Virus record (IMG/VR): IMGVR_UViG_3300047546_001116
Location: 1 to 29,613 of that record
Direction: 5' to 3' (one strand)
DNA from: a virus
DNA length: 29,613 bases
How positions within the stretch are numbered: position 1 is the first letter of the stretch; every line of letters starts with the position of its first letter. Below are positions 1-7,651 of this stretch, piece after piece. The notes beneath the pieces were generated by a model that searched no databases, was not told the DNA's origin, and saw nothing but the letters and a program-made list of their open reading frames with translations. A program made the translations under genes and the position numbers.

Positions 1-1
1 T

Positions 2-106
2 ACAGTGGTTTCTAACGACCAAACAACTCAACAAGAACAGACACAAGAGCAAATTGTGCAAGTAGCAGTCGCTCTCCGTGAGATGATCGAAAATAAGGAA
101 CTGTAA
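2..106 (+). CDS. C-terminal end of an unknown protein (5' truncated)
   Basis: An open frame runs in from the left edge and stops at TAA 104-106, giving 34 visible residues ending in REMIENKEL. The visible part is rich in Gln, Thr and Glu, followed by a short amphipathic helix-like end. Nothing in it identifies a family. It is accepted as a gene end because a perfect hairpin follows within 5 bases and the next gene starts 78 bases later. The start and most of the protein lie outside the window. Confidence 0.6.
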   Translation, partial: TVVSNDQTTQQEQTQEQIVQVAVALREMIENKEL

Positions 107-110
107 TATA

Positions 111-146
111 AAAATAACGGGTATATATTTTTTTGCCCGTTATTTT
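111..146 (+). terminator. Hairpin terminator after the left-edge gene
   Basis: The arm AAAATAACGGG (111-121) pairs perfectly over 11 bp with CCCGTTATTTT (136-146) around a 14-base T-rich loop. The 3' arm itself ends in T-rich sequence. The hairpin starts 4 bases after the preceding stop codon. The downstream U-run is imperfect, so termination efficiency is uncertain, but placement and stem length fit an intrinsic terminator. Confidence 0.7.
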
Positions 147-157
147 ATTGCCCTAGT

Positions 158-167
158 TCTATATAGA
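158..167. promoter_or_regulatory. Palindrome TCTATATAGA upstream of RHH-like gene
   Basis: TCTATATAGA is a perfect 10-bp palindrome 17 bases before the start of the small RHH-like gene and is followed by a run of alternating AT (170-178). RHH repressors commonly bind short palindromes in their own promoters, so this could be an operator or part of the promoter for the 185-7123 operon. In AT-rich DNA a 10-bp AT-heavy palindrome can arise by chance. Confidence 0.25.
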
Positions 168-184
168 GATATATATATTCAAAT

Positions 185-382
185 ATGAAATCGAATACTA
201 AACTAACGAGTGTGAACATCCTGGATGATGTTTACAAAAAATTTAAAATTAAATCTATAGAAGGTTCAATTAATTTACAGAAGCTTGTTAATCGTTCTTT
301 AGATTTATACAACAAAGATGAAAGCTTCAGAAATACAATAAATAATCATAACGGATTAGCATCTAGCGGATCAAAGTTTTAA
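185..382 (+). CDS. Small ribbon-helix-helix-like protein
   Basis: This 65-residue protein has the layout of a ribbon-helix-helix DNA-binding protein. A short beta strand (about residues 7-12, TSVNIL) is followed by a helix (DDVYKKFKIKSIE), a turn and a second helix (NLQKLVNRSLDLY). The tail from about residue 50 is polar and probably disordered. Such proteins act as dimeric repressors, and this one opens the glycosyltransferase operon, so it may regulate it. The start has an AT-rich leader and no Shine-Dalgarno. Only 4 bases separate it from the next gene. The fold is inferred from the pattern, and a non-DNA-binding role is possible. Confidence 0.6.
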   Translation: MKSNTKLTSVNILDDVYKKFKIKSIEGSINLQKLVNRSLDLYNKDESFRNTINNHNGLASSGSKF

Positions 383-386
383 TTTA

Positions 387-1745
387 ATGAAGAAGAAAAT
401 ATTATTATTATCAGATGATTTAAGAATGTCGTCCGGTATCGCAACAATGTCCAAAGAGATTGTTATGGGTACCGTACACAAATATGATTGGGTACAATTA
501 GGTGCCGCAATTAAACACCCAGAATTCGGTAAGGTTGTTGATATTAATGATGATATAAGAAAAAGAACAGGCGTTAAAAACGCTAATCTTAAAATTATAC
601 CTTACAACGGATATGGTGATATTGGTATTTTGAGAAAACTAATTGCAGAGGAGAAACCAGACGCAATTCTTCACTTTACCGATCCACATTATTGGCAATG
701 GCTTTATGACAATGAGCATGAAATTAGACAACATGTTCCATTGTTGTTCTACCACATATGGGATGACTTACCAGATCCATTGTATAATAGAAACTATTAT
801 GAGAGTTGCGATTGGTTAGGTTGTATATCTAAACAAACATATGGTATTGTACACAGAGTGGGTAAAATGGAGAACGGTTCCACGTGGAAACCGTTACAAG
901 ACTGGCAAATAAAGTATGTTCCTCACGGTATTAATCCTGAAACATTTAAACCATTGGATAAAGTATCTGATGAAATAAAAAGTTTAATACATGGGAATAA
1001 ACAATATGATTTTGTTTTGTTCTATAACAATAGAAACATAAGAAGAAAACAGCCATCAGATGTGATTTATTCTTTTAAACTATTCTGTGATCAGTTACCA
1101 AAAGAAAAAGCTGAGAAGTGTTTGTTGTTAATGCATACGGCTGCTGTTGATGAAAATGGTACAGACTTACCTGCTGTAATTGAAGCACTTTGCCCATACG
1201 ACGTTAAATTCACGGGGCTTAAATTAGAACAAGATAAGTTAAATGAGATTTATAATACTGTTGATTGCACGATTAACATTGCAAACAACGAAGGATTCGG
1301 TTTAACAACTGCCGAAAGTATTATGGCTGGTACACCAATCATAGCAAATGTTACAGGCGGTTTACAAGATCAAATGGGATTCAATCTTAGTGAAGATGAT
1401 TACATCACAATAGGATCGTTACACCATAAAGGTAAATCAAAACATTTGGTTCAAGAGGGTGAATGGGTTGAAGCTATTTGGCCTGCGGCGATTAATTTAA
1501 ATGGATCGGTACCAACACCATACATTTTTGATGATAGGGTAAACGATGATGATGTTGCTAGTGCTATTATGAGAATGTACAAGTATGGTAAAAAGAAAAG
1601 AAAAGCGAAAGGGTTAAAAGGTAGAGAGTTTATGATGAACAATCTATCCAATAAAATAATGTGTGATAAAATGATCGAGGGTATTGAAACAACTCTTGAG
1701 AATTGGGAACCTAAAAAAAGATTTGATTTATATAAAATTGTATGA
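387..1745 (+). CDS. GT4-family glycosyltransferase
   Basis: This 452-residue protein resembles retaining, GT-B-fold glycosyltransferases of family GT4. It starts with a beta strand and a Gly-containing loop (ILLLSDDLRMSSGIA). The hallmark EX7E element appears as NEGFGLTTAE with Glu302 and Glu310, followed by IMAGTPIIANVTGG, the usual nucleotide-sugar binding loop. There is no signal peptide or membrane segment, so it should work in the cytoplasm. It overlaps the next GT4 gene by 4 bases (ATGA), which suggests coupled translation. Donor and acceptor cannot be read from sequence. The target may be a virion protein or a host surface glycan. Confidence 0.88.
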   Translation: MKKKILLLSDDLRMSSGIATMSKEIVMGTVHKYDWVQLGAAIKHPEFGKVVDINDDIRKRTGVKNANLKIIPYNGYGDIGILRKLIAEEKPDAILHFTDPHYWQWLYDNEHEIRQHVPLLFYHIWDDLPDPLYNRNYYESCDWLGCISKQTYGIVHRVGKMENGSTWKPLQDWQIKYVPHGINPETFKPLDKVSDEIKSLIHGNKQYDFVLFYNNRNIRRKQPSDVIYSFKLFCDQLPKEKAEKCLLLMHTAAVDENGTDLPAVIEALCPYDVKFTGLKLEQDKLNEIYNTVDCTINIANNEGFGLTTAESIMAGTPIIANVTGGLQDQMGFNLSEDDYITIGSLHHKGKSKHLVQEGEWVEAIWPAAINLNGSVPTPYIFDDRVNDDDVASAIMRMYKYGKKKRKAKGLKGREFMMNNLSNKIMCDKMIEGIETTLENWEPKKRFDLYKIV

Positions 1746-3001
1746 GTAAACCATTTTTATTATTCAGAGGACCGGTACAAACAAGAAGCGGTTACGGAGC
1801 GCACGCTAGAGACTTACTACAAGCGTTGTATAAAATGAATTTATATGATATTAAGATTGACAGTTGTCCTTGGGGATCAACACCAATGACCGCTCTTGAG
1901 AAAGATAATGTATTCCACAAATGGGTTGAAGCTAATATCATTACAACACTATCTATTCAACCAGATGTGTATGTTCAAGTAACAGTACCAAATGAATTTC
2001 AGAGAGTTGGTAAAATAAACATAGGGATAACTGCAGGGATTGAAACTACGGTTGCACCTAAGTCTTGGGTTGATGGTTGTAATAAAATGGATATGATTAT
2101 TACCACCTCACAATTTTCAAGCGAAGTGTTGATGAGTACAGTTTATAACGAAACGGATAATGTTAGTGGTAAACTAATTAAGCAACACAAGATTGAAAAG
2201 CCCATCAAAGTATTATTTGAGGGCGTGCACACAGATGTTTTTAATAATGTGTACACTGGTATTGATTTCGATGTGAAAGAAGATTTTGCATTTCTTTTTG
2301 TGGGCCATTGGTTAAAGGGTAATATTGGACAAGATAGAAAAGATGTATCGATGTTGATTAAATGTTTTATTGAAGCTTTTAAGAATGTCGAGAATGTTCC
2401 TGCGCTAATTTTAAAAACATCATCAGCAACATTTTCAATTAAACAAAGAGAAGAACTTAGAAAAAAAATTAGCGAGTTAGCTAAAGGTGTAGAGAACCCA
2501 CCATCAATTTATTTGTTGTTTGGCGAATTAACTGATAAGGAGATGAATGAACTTTATAATCACCCGAAAGTAAAAGCAATGGTTTCTTTAACGAAGGGTG
2601 AAGGGTTTGGTAGACCTTTACTTGAATTCACTATGACAGGTAAACCTGTGATTGCTTCAAACTGGTCGGGGCATAAAGACTTTTTACCTATGGATAAAGG
2701 TATAATGATTGGGGGTAAACTAACCGATGTGGATGATAGTGCCGTTGATGACTTTATTTTAAAAGGGTCCAAATGGTTTACTGCTAATTATAATGAAGCT
2801 GCGGAGGTGATGAAAATTGTGAGAAACGAGTATGAGAATTTCACCGAGAGAGCAGAGAATCTTAGAATTGAAAACTCAGATAAGTTTAGCTTTGATAATA
2901 TGGTTAGTGAATTTCAAAAGCTTTTGCCTGCAACAGTTTCTAAAGAAGATGTCCCCAAACAAAAACCAATAAATTTACCTAAATTAAATAAAATTAAATA
3001 A
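1742..3001 (+). CDS. GT4-family glycosyltransferase (second copy type)
   Basis: This 419-residue GT-B glycosyltransferase is distinct in sequence from its upstream neighbour. The N-terminus GPVQTRSGYGAHARDL matches the acceptor-side loop of GT4 enzymes. The EX7E motif is GEGFGRPLLE with Glu287 and Glu295, followed by FTMTGKPVIASNWSGHKDFL. The last 30 residues are Lys- and Pro-rich and look like a flexible tail. The two adjacent, coupled GT4 genes probably add successive sugars to the same acceptor. Substrate specificity is not readable. Confidence 0.88.
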   Translation: MSKPFLLFRGPVQTRSGYGAHARDLLQALYKMNLYDIKIDSCPWGSTPMTALEKDNVFHKWVEANIITTLSIQPDVYVQVTVPNEFQRVGKINIGITAGIETTVAPKSWVDGCNKMDMIITTSQFSSEVLMSTVYNETDNVSGKLIKQHKIEKPIKVLFEGVHTDVFNNVYTGIDFDVKEDFAFLFVGHWLKGNIGQDRKDVSMLIKCFIEAFKNVENVPALILKTSSATFSIKQREELRKKISELAKGVENPPSIYLLFGELTDKEMNELYNHPKVKAMVSLTKGEGFGRPLLEFTMTGKPVIASNWSGHKDFLPMDKGIMIGGKLTDVDDSAVDDFILKGSKWFTANYNEAAEVMKIVRNEYENFTERAENLRIENSDKFSFDNMVSEFQKLLPATVSKEDVPKQKPINLPKLNKIK

Positions 3002-3002
3002 A

Positions 3003-3287
3003 ATGGCGAAGAGTAAAAAAATAAAAGAACTGGTCATCCAACGTCCAACCGAAATTATGATGGAACCTAGTCTAACACTAAACGCAAATCAGACATTTAA
3101 AGATTGTGAATGGTGCTTTCAGTTTGATGATAATGAACCACATGTGTTCGCAGCAACGAAACCATCTTATGAAGGAGATAACGCTAAGATAACATTCACA
3201 CTTACTAATCAAACAAACACAAACATAGTCTTTACAGACTCTAAAACAGGTAAAGAATTTAAACTATTTGTAAGAGAAAAAATATGA
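3003..3287 (+). CDS. Small beta-rich protein of unknown function
   Basis: The 94-residue product begins with a basic stretch (MAKSKKIKEL) and continues with alternating polar and hydrophobic segments (FTLTNQTNTNIVFTD), suggesting a small beta sandwich. It has two cysteines close together (CEWC, about residues 35-38). It sits 1 base after the previous stop and overlaps the next start by 4 bases, so it is translated with the glycosyltransferases. No family is recognised. It could be an acceptor or accessory protein for the pathway, but that is only position-based inference. Confidence 0.65.
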   Translation: MAKSKKIKELVIQRPTEIMMEPSLTLNANQTFKDCEWCFQFDDNEPHVFAATKPSYEGDNAKITFTLTNQTNTNIVFTDSKTGKEFKLFVREKI

Positions 3288-3907
3288 AAATTAGTTTCGC
3301 AATCACAGTATGTAACGAGTATGAAGAAATCAAGCGATTGGTTCCATTCTTAATTAAGAACAAAAGAATAAATGATGAGATTGTTATTTTATATGACAAT
3401 AAAAATGGAGATGAAAAGGTCCTTGACTTTTTGTTAGAATTCAATAAACTACCTAATGTTCAAACCTGGAGGTCGTTTGATTTTAATAGCGACTTTGCGG
3501 AATGGAAAAACAAATTAAACGAATACTGTACCGGAGATTACATCTTTCAATTAGATGCCGATGAATTAATCAGCGAGTATATGGTTAAAAATATTCACGA
3601 GATCATTGAAATGAATTTAGAAATTGATTTATTCTTTGTTCCTAGAATCAATACTGTGAAGGGTTTAACTGATGAACATGTTAAAAAATGGAGATGGAAT
3701 GTGGATGCGAATGGTAGAGTTAACTATCCAGACTACCAGGGAAGAATTTACAAATCAAATTTAAAATGGGGAGGCAAAGTCCATGAAAAAATTGTTGGGG
3801 CTAAATTTTATTCATTACTTCCAATGGAAGAAGAGTACTCATTATCTCACCACAAAACAATAACTAGACAAGAAAAACAAAATGATTATTATGAAAACAT
3901 TAAATGA
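3284..3907 (+). CDS. GT2-family glycosyltransferase
   Basis: This 207-residue GT-A-fold enzyme starts with the family's opening strand and TVCNEYEEI. The metal-binding DXD element is QLDADE (Asp91, Asp93). The later segment YPDYQGRIYKSNLKWGGKVHEKI resembles the region in GT2 enzymes of the WaaE/KdtX type, which act on lipopolysaccharide cores or related glycans. It is short but contains the core catalytic domain. It overlaps neighbours on both sides. The acceptor is unknown. Confidence 0.85.
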   Translation: MKISFAITVCNEYEEIKRLVPFLIKNKRINDEIVILYDNKNGDEKVLDFLLEFNKLPNVQTWRSFDFNSDFAEWKNKLNEYCTGDYIFQLDADELISEYMVKNIHEIIEMNLEIDLFFVPRINTVKGLTDEHVKKWRWNVDANGRVNYPDYQGRIYKSNLKWGGKVHEKIVGAKFYSLLPMEEEYSLSHHKTITRQEKQNDYYENIK

Positions 3908-4433
3908 GATATATGAACGATACCAATCACCAGAAGGACATGGTGATAAGGGTACTGCCCATACATATATTGAAGAATACGAGAGATTATTATCTCCATA
4001 TAGAAAAAATTCAGTCTTTCTTGAGATTGGTTTGTGTGAGGGGGAATCGTTAAGAATGTGGGAAGAGTATTTTATTGATTCTAAAGTAATTGGTATTGAT
4101 ATTACAAGTAAATTCTTAACCCATTTAATTAATGAGCCGGGGCATAATATTATTATCGGTGATGCAACGGAGGACGATATCGTAGAAAAAATCGATGAAA
4201 AATTTTTTGATGTTATCATTGATGATGGTAGTCATAGGCTCGCCGATCAAATAAAAACATTTGATATTTTTAAATCAAAAATGAAACCTGGAGGGATATA
4301 CATTATTGAGGATGTTGTTTCAATAGATAATGTTAAAAAAATATTTTCTGGGCTTCACAATAACATAGAAATTATCGATAATAGACATATAAAGCATAGG
4401 GACGATGACGTTCTAATAATATATAAATTTTAA
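3882..4433 (+). CDS. Class I SAM-dependent methyltransferase (sugar/MycE-like)
   Basis: This 183-residue protein has the Rossmann methyltransferase layout. VFLEIGLCEGESL (residues 45-57) is the SAM-binding glycine loop and VIGID (about 69-73) ends strand 2 with its acidic residue. VIIDDGSH (111-118) and a metal-type IIEDV (141-145) follow. The N-terminal YQSPEGHGDKGTAHTYIEEYE and the DDGSH motif recall MycE/CmcI-type sugar methyltransferases. It overlaps the preceding GT2 gene by 26 bases. A second Met at 3891 would reduce the overlap to 17, and neither start has a Shine-Dalgarno. It probably methylates a sugar or intermediate of the same pathway. Confidence 0.82.
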   Translation: MIIMKTLNEIYERYQSPEGHGDKGTAHTYIEEYERLLSPYRKNSVFLEIGLCEGESLRMWEEYFIDSKVIGIDITSKFLTHLINEPGHNIIIGDATEDDIVEKIDEKFFDVIIDDGSHRLADQIKTFDIFKSKMKPGGIYIIEDVVSIDNVKKIFSGLHNNIEIIDNRHIKHRDDDVLIIYKF

Positions 4434-4436
4434 AGT

Positions 4437-5432
4437 ATGAAAGTTTTAATTACAGGTATAGCAGGTTTATTAGGTTCAAGATTAACAGATTATATCATTG
4501 AAAACCACAAGGATGTTGAAATTGTAGGTATAGATGATTTAAGCGGTGGGTACTATGAGAATGTAAATTCTAAAGTTAGTGAATTAAGGGTGTTAAATCT
4601 TGTTACAGGAAATTTAGAAGAGTGTTTTAATGAACATAAATTTGATTATGTTTTTCACTTTGCAGCTTACGCGGCTGAGGGGTTGTCACCATTTATTAGA
4701 CAATACAATTATGAGAATAATTTGGTAGCAACAGCAAGAATAGTGAATCAATGTATTAAACATGATGTAAAAAGATTAGTATTCACATCAACAATGGCTG
4801 TTTATGGACACGGAAATGGTAATGTGTTTGATGAATCTCAGATACCCCAACCAATTGATCCATATGGTATTGCAAAATACGCATGTGAAATGGATATTAA
4901 GGTTGCGGGAGAACAACATGGCTTGGATTGGTGTATAATTAGACCACACAACGTATATGGTATTAAACAAAACATATGGGATAAATACAGAAACGTATTA
5001 GGTATCTGGATGTATCAACATATGAATGGTCAACCAATGACAATATTTGGGGACGGTGAACAAAAAAGAGCATTCAGTTATATTGATGATTGTTTAGAGG
5101 GACTATGGAAAGCATCACAACTTCCAGAATGTTCAAAAGAAATTATTAATTTGGGTGGAACAAAACATTACACAATTAATGAGGCAAATAAAATTTTACG
5201 AGATGTTATAGCTGGCGGTGATACTGTTTATAAAGAACAGAGACATGAAGTTAAAACTGCTGTACCTACCTGGGCTAAGTCAGTTAAGTTATTAGGATAT
5301 GAGGATAAAACATCTTTATATGATGGCTTAAAGACAATGTGGGAGTGGGCACAAAAGCAACCAAACAGAGATAGATTCGTTTGGGAGACATACGAATTAG
5401 ATAAAGGAATTTATAGTTTTTGGAAAAAATAA
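4437..5432 (+). CDS. NAD-dependent sugar epimerase/dehydratase (extended SDR)
   Basis: This 331-residue extended short-chain dehydrogenase has the NAD-binding GIAGLLG loop at residues 7-13, FTSTMAVYG (116-124) with the catalytic Ser/Thr, and YGIAK with the Tyr143-Lys147 pair. RPHNVYG follows, typical of GalE/RmlB-like enzymes that act on nucleotide sugars. Length fits the family. It probably makes or interconverts the nucleotide sugar used by the neighbouring glycosyltransferases. Whether it is a 4-epimerase or another activity cannot be decided. It lies 3 bases after the methyltransferase gene. Confidence 0.9.
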   Translation: MKVLITGIAGLLGSRLTDYIIENHKDVEIVGIDDLSGGYYENVNSKVSELRVLNLVTGNLEECFNEHKFDYVFHFAAYAAEGLSPFIRQYNYENNLVATARIVNQCIKHDVKRLVFTSTMAVYGHGNGNVFDESQIPQPIDPYGIAKYACEMDIKVAGEQHGLDWCIIRPHNVYGIKQNIWDKYRNVLGIWMYQHMNGQPMTIFGDGEQKRAFSYIDDCLEGLWKASQLPECSKEIINLGGTKHYTINEANKILRDVIAGGDTVYKEQRHEVKTAVPTWAKSVKLLGYEDKTSLYDGLKTMWEWAQKQPNRDRFVWETYELDKGIYSFWKK

Positions 5433-5436
5433 GCAT

Positions 5437-6018
5437 ATGAAAAAAATAGAATTTATTATCCCAACTTACAACAGACCCGAAAAGTTAATGGTTATGTTGT
5501 CTTCAATAAAAGCACAATCAGTTGATTTGTGGAAAGTTCATGTTGTTGCGGATGCACTATATGATGGATATCAAGAAGTCAAAGATTATTTTAAAAATGA
5601 TGAAAGATTTAAGTTTTCAGAATTAAATGGCCCACATAAAGATTGGGGGCATACTGCTAGAAATTATGGGTTAGAAAGAGCAGAGGAAGAGTGGGTGGTA
5701 ATGTCTGGAGATGACAACTATTATGTTCCAGTTTTTGTAGAAGAGTTCTTAAATTCTGTAAAGTATAGAAAGGATGCTAACTTTGTGCACTGCAACTTGG
5801 TACATAATTGGATTAATAATGATTATATTGGTTTAATGTCGAGACCACAGTTACATGGTATTGATATCGGTAACTTTATGACCAAAACAAAATTCGCAAA
5901 GCAAATGAGATTAGATGTCACCAAGGTTGATGCTGATGGTTTATTTGTAGAGGAGTACATCGATAAATTTAAGGGGGGTATCATTCACATTCAGAAAATA
6001 TTATATGTCCACAACTAA
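5437..6018 (+). CDS. Short GT2-family glycosyltransferase
   Basis: The 193-residue protein begins IEFIIPTYNRPEKL, the classic GT2 first strand and loop. It has GHTARNYGLERAEEEWVVMSGDDN, where the GDD at residues 91-93 takes the DXD position. It is only a GT-A core with no C-terminal extension. It overlaps the next GT2 gene by 14 bases. Glycosyl transfer is likely, but the acidic motif is GDDN rather than a clean DXD, so activity should be treated as probable, not certain. Confidence 0.8.
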   Translation: MKKIEFIIPTYNRPEKLMVMLSSIKAQSVDLWKVHVVADALYDGYQEVKDYFKNDERFKFSELNGPHKDWGHTARNYGLERAEEEWVVMSGDDNYYVPVFVEEFLNSVKYRKDANFVHCNLVHNWINNDYIGLMSRPQLHGIDIGNFMTKTKFAKQMRLDVTKVDADGLFVEEYIDKFKGGIIHIQKILYVHN

Positions 6019-7123
6019 TGTTACATTTGTTTTAGCAGTTTTAAATAAATTAGATCTAACCGAGAATTGCTATTCACGGATAAGAGAAATATATCCAACA
6101 GTACCATTTGTAATAAGCAGTGGCGGATCGACAGATGGTACCAAGGAATGGCTTGTAAGTATGGCTGAGAAAGACCCAAACCTAACTATCTTTCATGATG
6201 ATGATAGATTAGCATTTTCAGAAACATATAATTCTGGGATAAAATTAGTCGATACGGATAAGCTGGTATTAATTCATAATGATATGATCATCGGAGAAGG
6301 GTTTTTAGAGGCCATAGAGAGGCTCTTAGAGCCAAATATGGTATTATCATATACAACCATAGAGCCGCCGATTTTTAAGGGTCATAGAAGGCCTGGTAAG
6401 GTATTATTAGATTTAGGTTCATCATTCGAAAATTTTGATTATTTTAATTTTAACCAATATGTAGAGGAACATAAAAGTAATGATGAATTATATGACGGCG
6501 CCGTATTCTTTATGAGTGGATATAAAAAAATGTTCGAAGATGTTGGTTTCTTTGATGGTTTTAGTTTTGTCCCATGTTTTTGTGAAGACGATGATTTTCT
6601 TATAAGAGCAAAGTTAAAAGGTTATGGTCTTAAAACTTGTGAATCTGCTATTGTATATCACTTTGTTTCACAGACATCAAGATTTAGCGAAGACTTTAAG
6701 AAAGATAGAGCGTTACATGAAATCTCATCTGGTAGAAACTTTGTTAGAAAATGGGGCATACCTATAATTGTTTTTAATGAGTTGCGTTATTGGGAAGAAA
6801 AGAATTTTATCTATAAAACCTTTTCAATGGGATTGATAACCAGAAATAAGAAAAGACTCATGCAAGTAGAACCATTCTTTGATAAGATAGATCTTGGCGA
6901 GGTTCCAGAAGATTATATTAGTAATGAGCAAAAAAGAACTAGGTACGATCTTAGAAGTAAGTTTACATTAACAGATACTGTAGATGTAACGGTAACAGAA
7001 TTGGAAGAATTCACAGATGATGATTTGCAAACGTTATATCGTTTAAGGTTATCTATACCATACTATGAACCGGGTGAATACCAATTAGGTAATATGTTAA
7101 TACAAATAAAAAAGGAGCTTTAA
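6005..7123 (+). CDS. GT2-family glycosyltransferase with C-terminal extension
   Basis: The 372-residue protein has a GT2 domain: TFVLAVLNKLDLTENC at the N-terminus, SETYNSGIKL, then LVLIHNDM (residues 88-94) at the metal-binding position. CEDDDFLIRAKLKGYGLKTC (193-212) matches the ED/GW-type acceptor and base region of rhamnosyl-type GT2 enzymes. Beyond about residue 280 an extra, acidic beta-rich segment has no clear match and may bind the acceptor. It is the last gene of the plus-strand operon, and its stop codon forms the loop of the terminator hairpin. Confidence 0.82.
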   Translation: MSTTNVTFVLAVLNKLDLTENCYSRIREIYPTVPFVISSGGSTDGTKEWLVSMAEKDPNLTIFHDDDRLAFSETYNSGIKLVDTDKLVLIHNDMIIGEGFLEAIERLLEPNMVLSYTTIEPPIFKGHRRPGKVLLDLGSSFENFDYFNFNQYVEEHKSNDELYDGAVFFMSGYKKMFEDVGFFDGFSFVPCFCEDDDFLIRAKLKGYGLKTCESAIVYHFVSQTSRFSEDFKKDRALHEISSGRNFVRKWGIPIIVFNELRYWEEKNFIYKTFSMGLITRNKKRLMQVEPFFDKIDLGEVPEDYISNEQKRTRYDLRSKFTLTDTVDVTVTELEEFTDDDLQTLYRLRLSIPYYEPGEYQLGNMLIQIKKEL

Positions 7124-7132
7124 AAGCTCCTT
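7112..7132. terminator. Bidirectional intrinsic terminator between convergent units
   Basis: AAGGAGCTT (7112-7120) pairs perfectly with AAGCTCCTT (7124-7132). The 3-base loop TAA is the stop codon of the plus-strand gene. On the plus strand it is followed by TTATTTTTTATT-type sequence, and on the minus strand by a run of six or more T. It sits exactly between the end of the plus operon and the end of the minus-strand gene 7138-7605, so it can stop transcription from both sides. Confidence 0.9.
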
Positions 7133-7137
7133 ATTTT

Positions 7138-7605
7138 TTATTCTTTTGTTTCCTTTTTAATTAGTCTAAATAAAACCTGGTATTTGTCTTTAGATTTACC
7201 AGCTTCTTTTAAATCTTCTTTTGTGATCTCAGGATATTCTAGATCTATTTCGGTATTTAAAAGCTCACCATATTCTTTATCGAACTCAACATACTTCGGA
7301 TTAATCACCCTACTAATTACGTTACCCTCATCATCTTTAACTTCATTAAACATCTTAACTAAGATACCACCTTTTTCATCTTCCTCACCATGTTTTTTGA
7401 TAAGATCATCTCTTAGTCCATCTACTTTTCTTCTTTCTTTAGATAAGACTTCACTAAGTTCTGTTAACTCATATTTTAGAATAATAGATAAATTTTGCTT
7501 CAAAAATCCCTCATAAATTTTTTCTCCGGTTTCTTGGTTTACGAACCCGTTAATTTCGCTCTCAAGTTGAAGCACATCACCTAATTTAAATTTGCTTTTT
7601 TCCAT
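7138..7605 (-). CDS. Unknown acidic helical phage protein
   Basis: The 155-residue product is charged and mostly helical, with a coiled-coil-like stretch (LSEVLSKERRKVDGLRDDLIKK) in the middle and an acidic C-terminal part. The pattern of a start like FKLGDVLQLESEINGFV, a central helix with a Lys-Lys-Gly-type turn and a late ITKEDL loosely resembles DUF1617-type phage proteins, but I cannot confirm this. It is the final gene of the minus-strand block. A TATAAAATA element lies 12 bases upstream of its start. Confidence 0.65.
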   Translation of the reverse strand: MEKSKFKLGDVLQLESEINGFVNQETGEKIYEGFLKQNLSIILKYELTELSEVLSKERRKVDGLRDDLIKKHGEEDEKGGILVKMFNEVKDDEGNVISRVINPKYVEFDKEYGELLNTEIDLEYPEITKEDLKEAGKSKDKYQVLFRLIKKETKE

Positions 7606-7617
7606 AATTTTAATTCT

Positions 7618-7626
7618 TATTTTATA
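7618..7626 (-). promoter_or_regulatory. TATAAAATA element, possible late-type promoter
   Basis: Read on the minus strand, the short gap before the gene starting at 7605 contains TATAAAATA, close to the TATAAATA late-promoter core of T4-like phages. It lies in one of the few real intergenic gaps of the block. The distance to the start (12 bases) is short, and such strings are common in AT-rich DNA. Confidence 0.2.
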
Positions 7627-7651
7627 ATATATATGTTAAAAAGTGAATAGT

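Noticed and set aside
4788-4970. Minus-strand frame within the epimerase
   Set aside because: It is a shadow of the conserved SDR catalytic region, with no leader or family signal.
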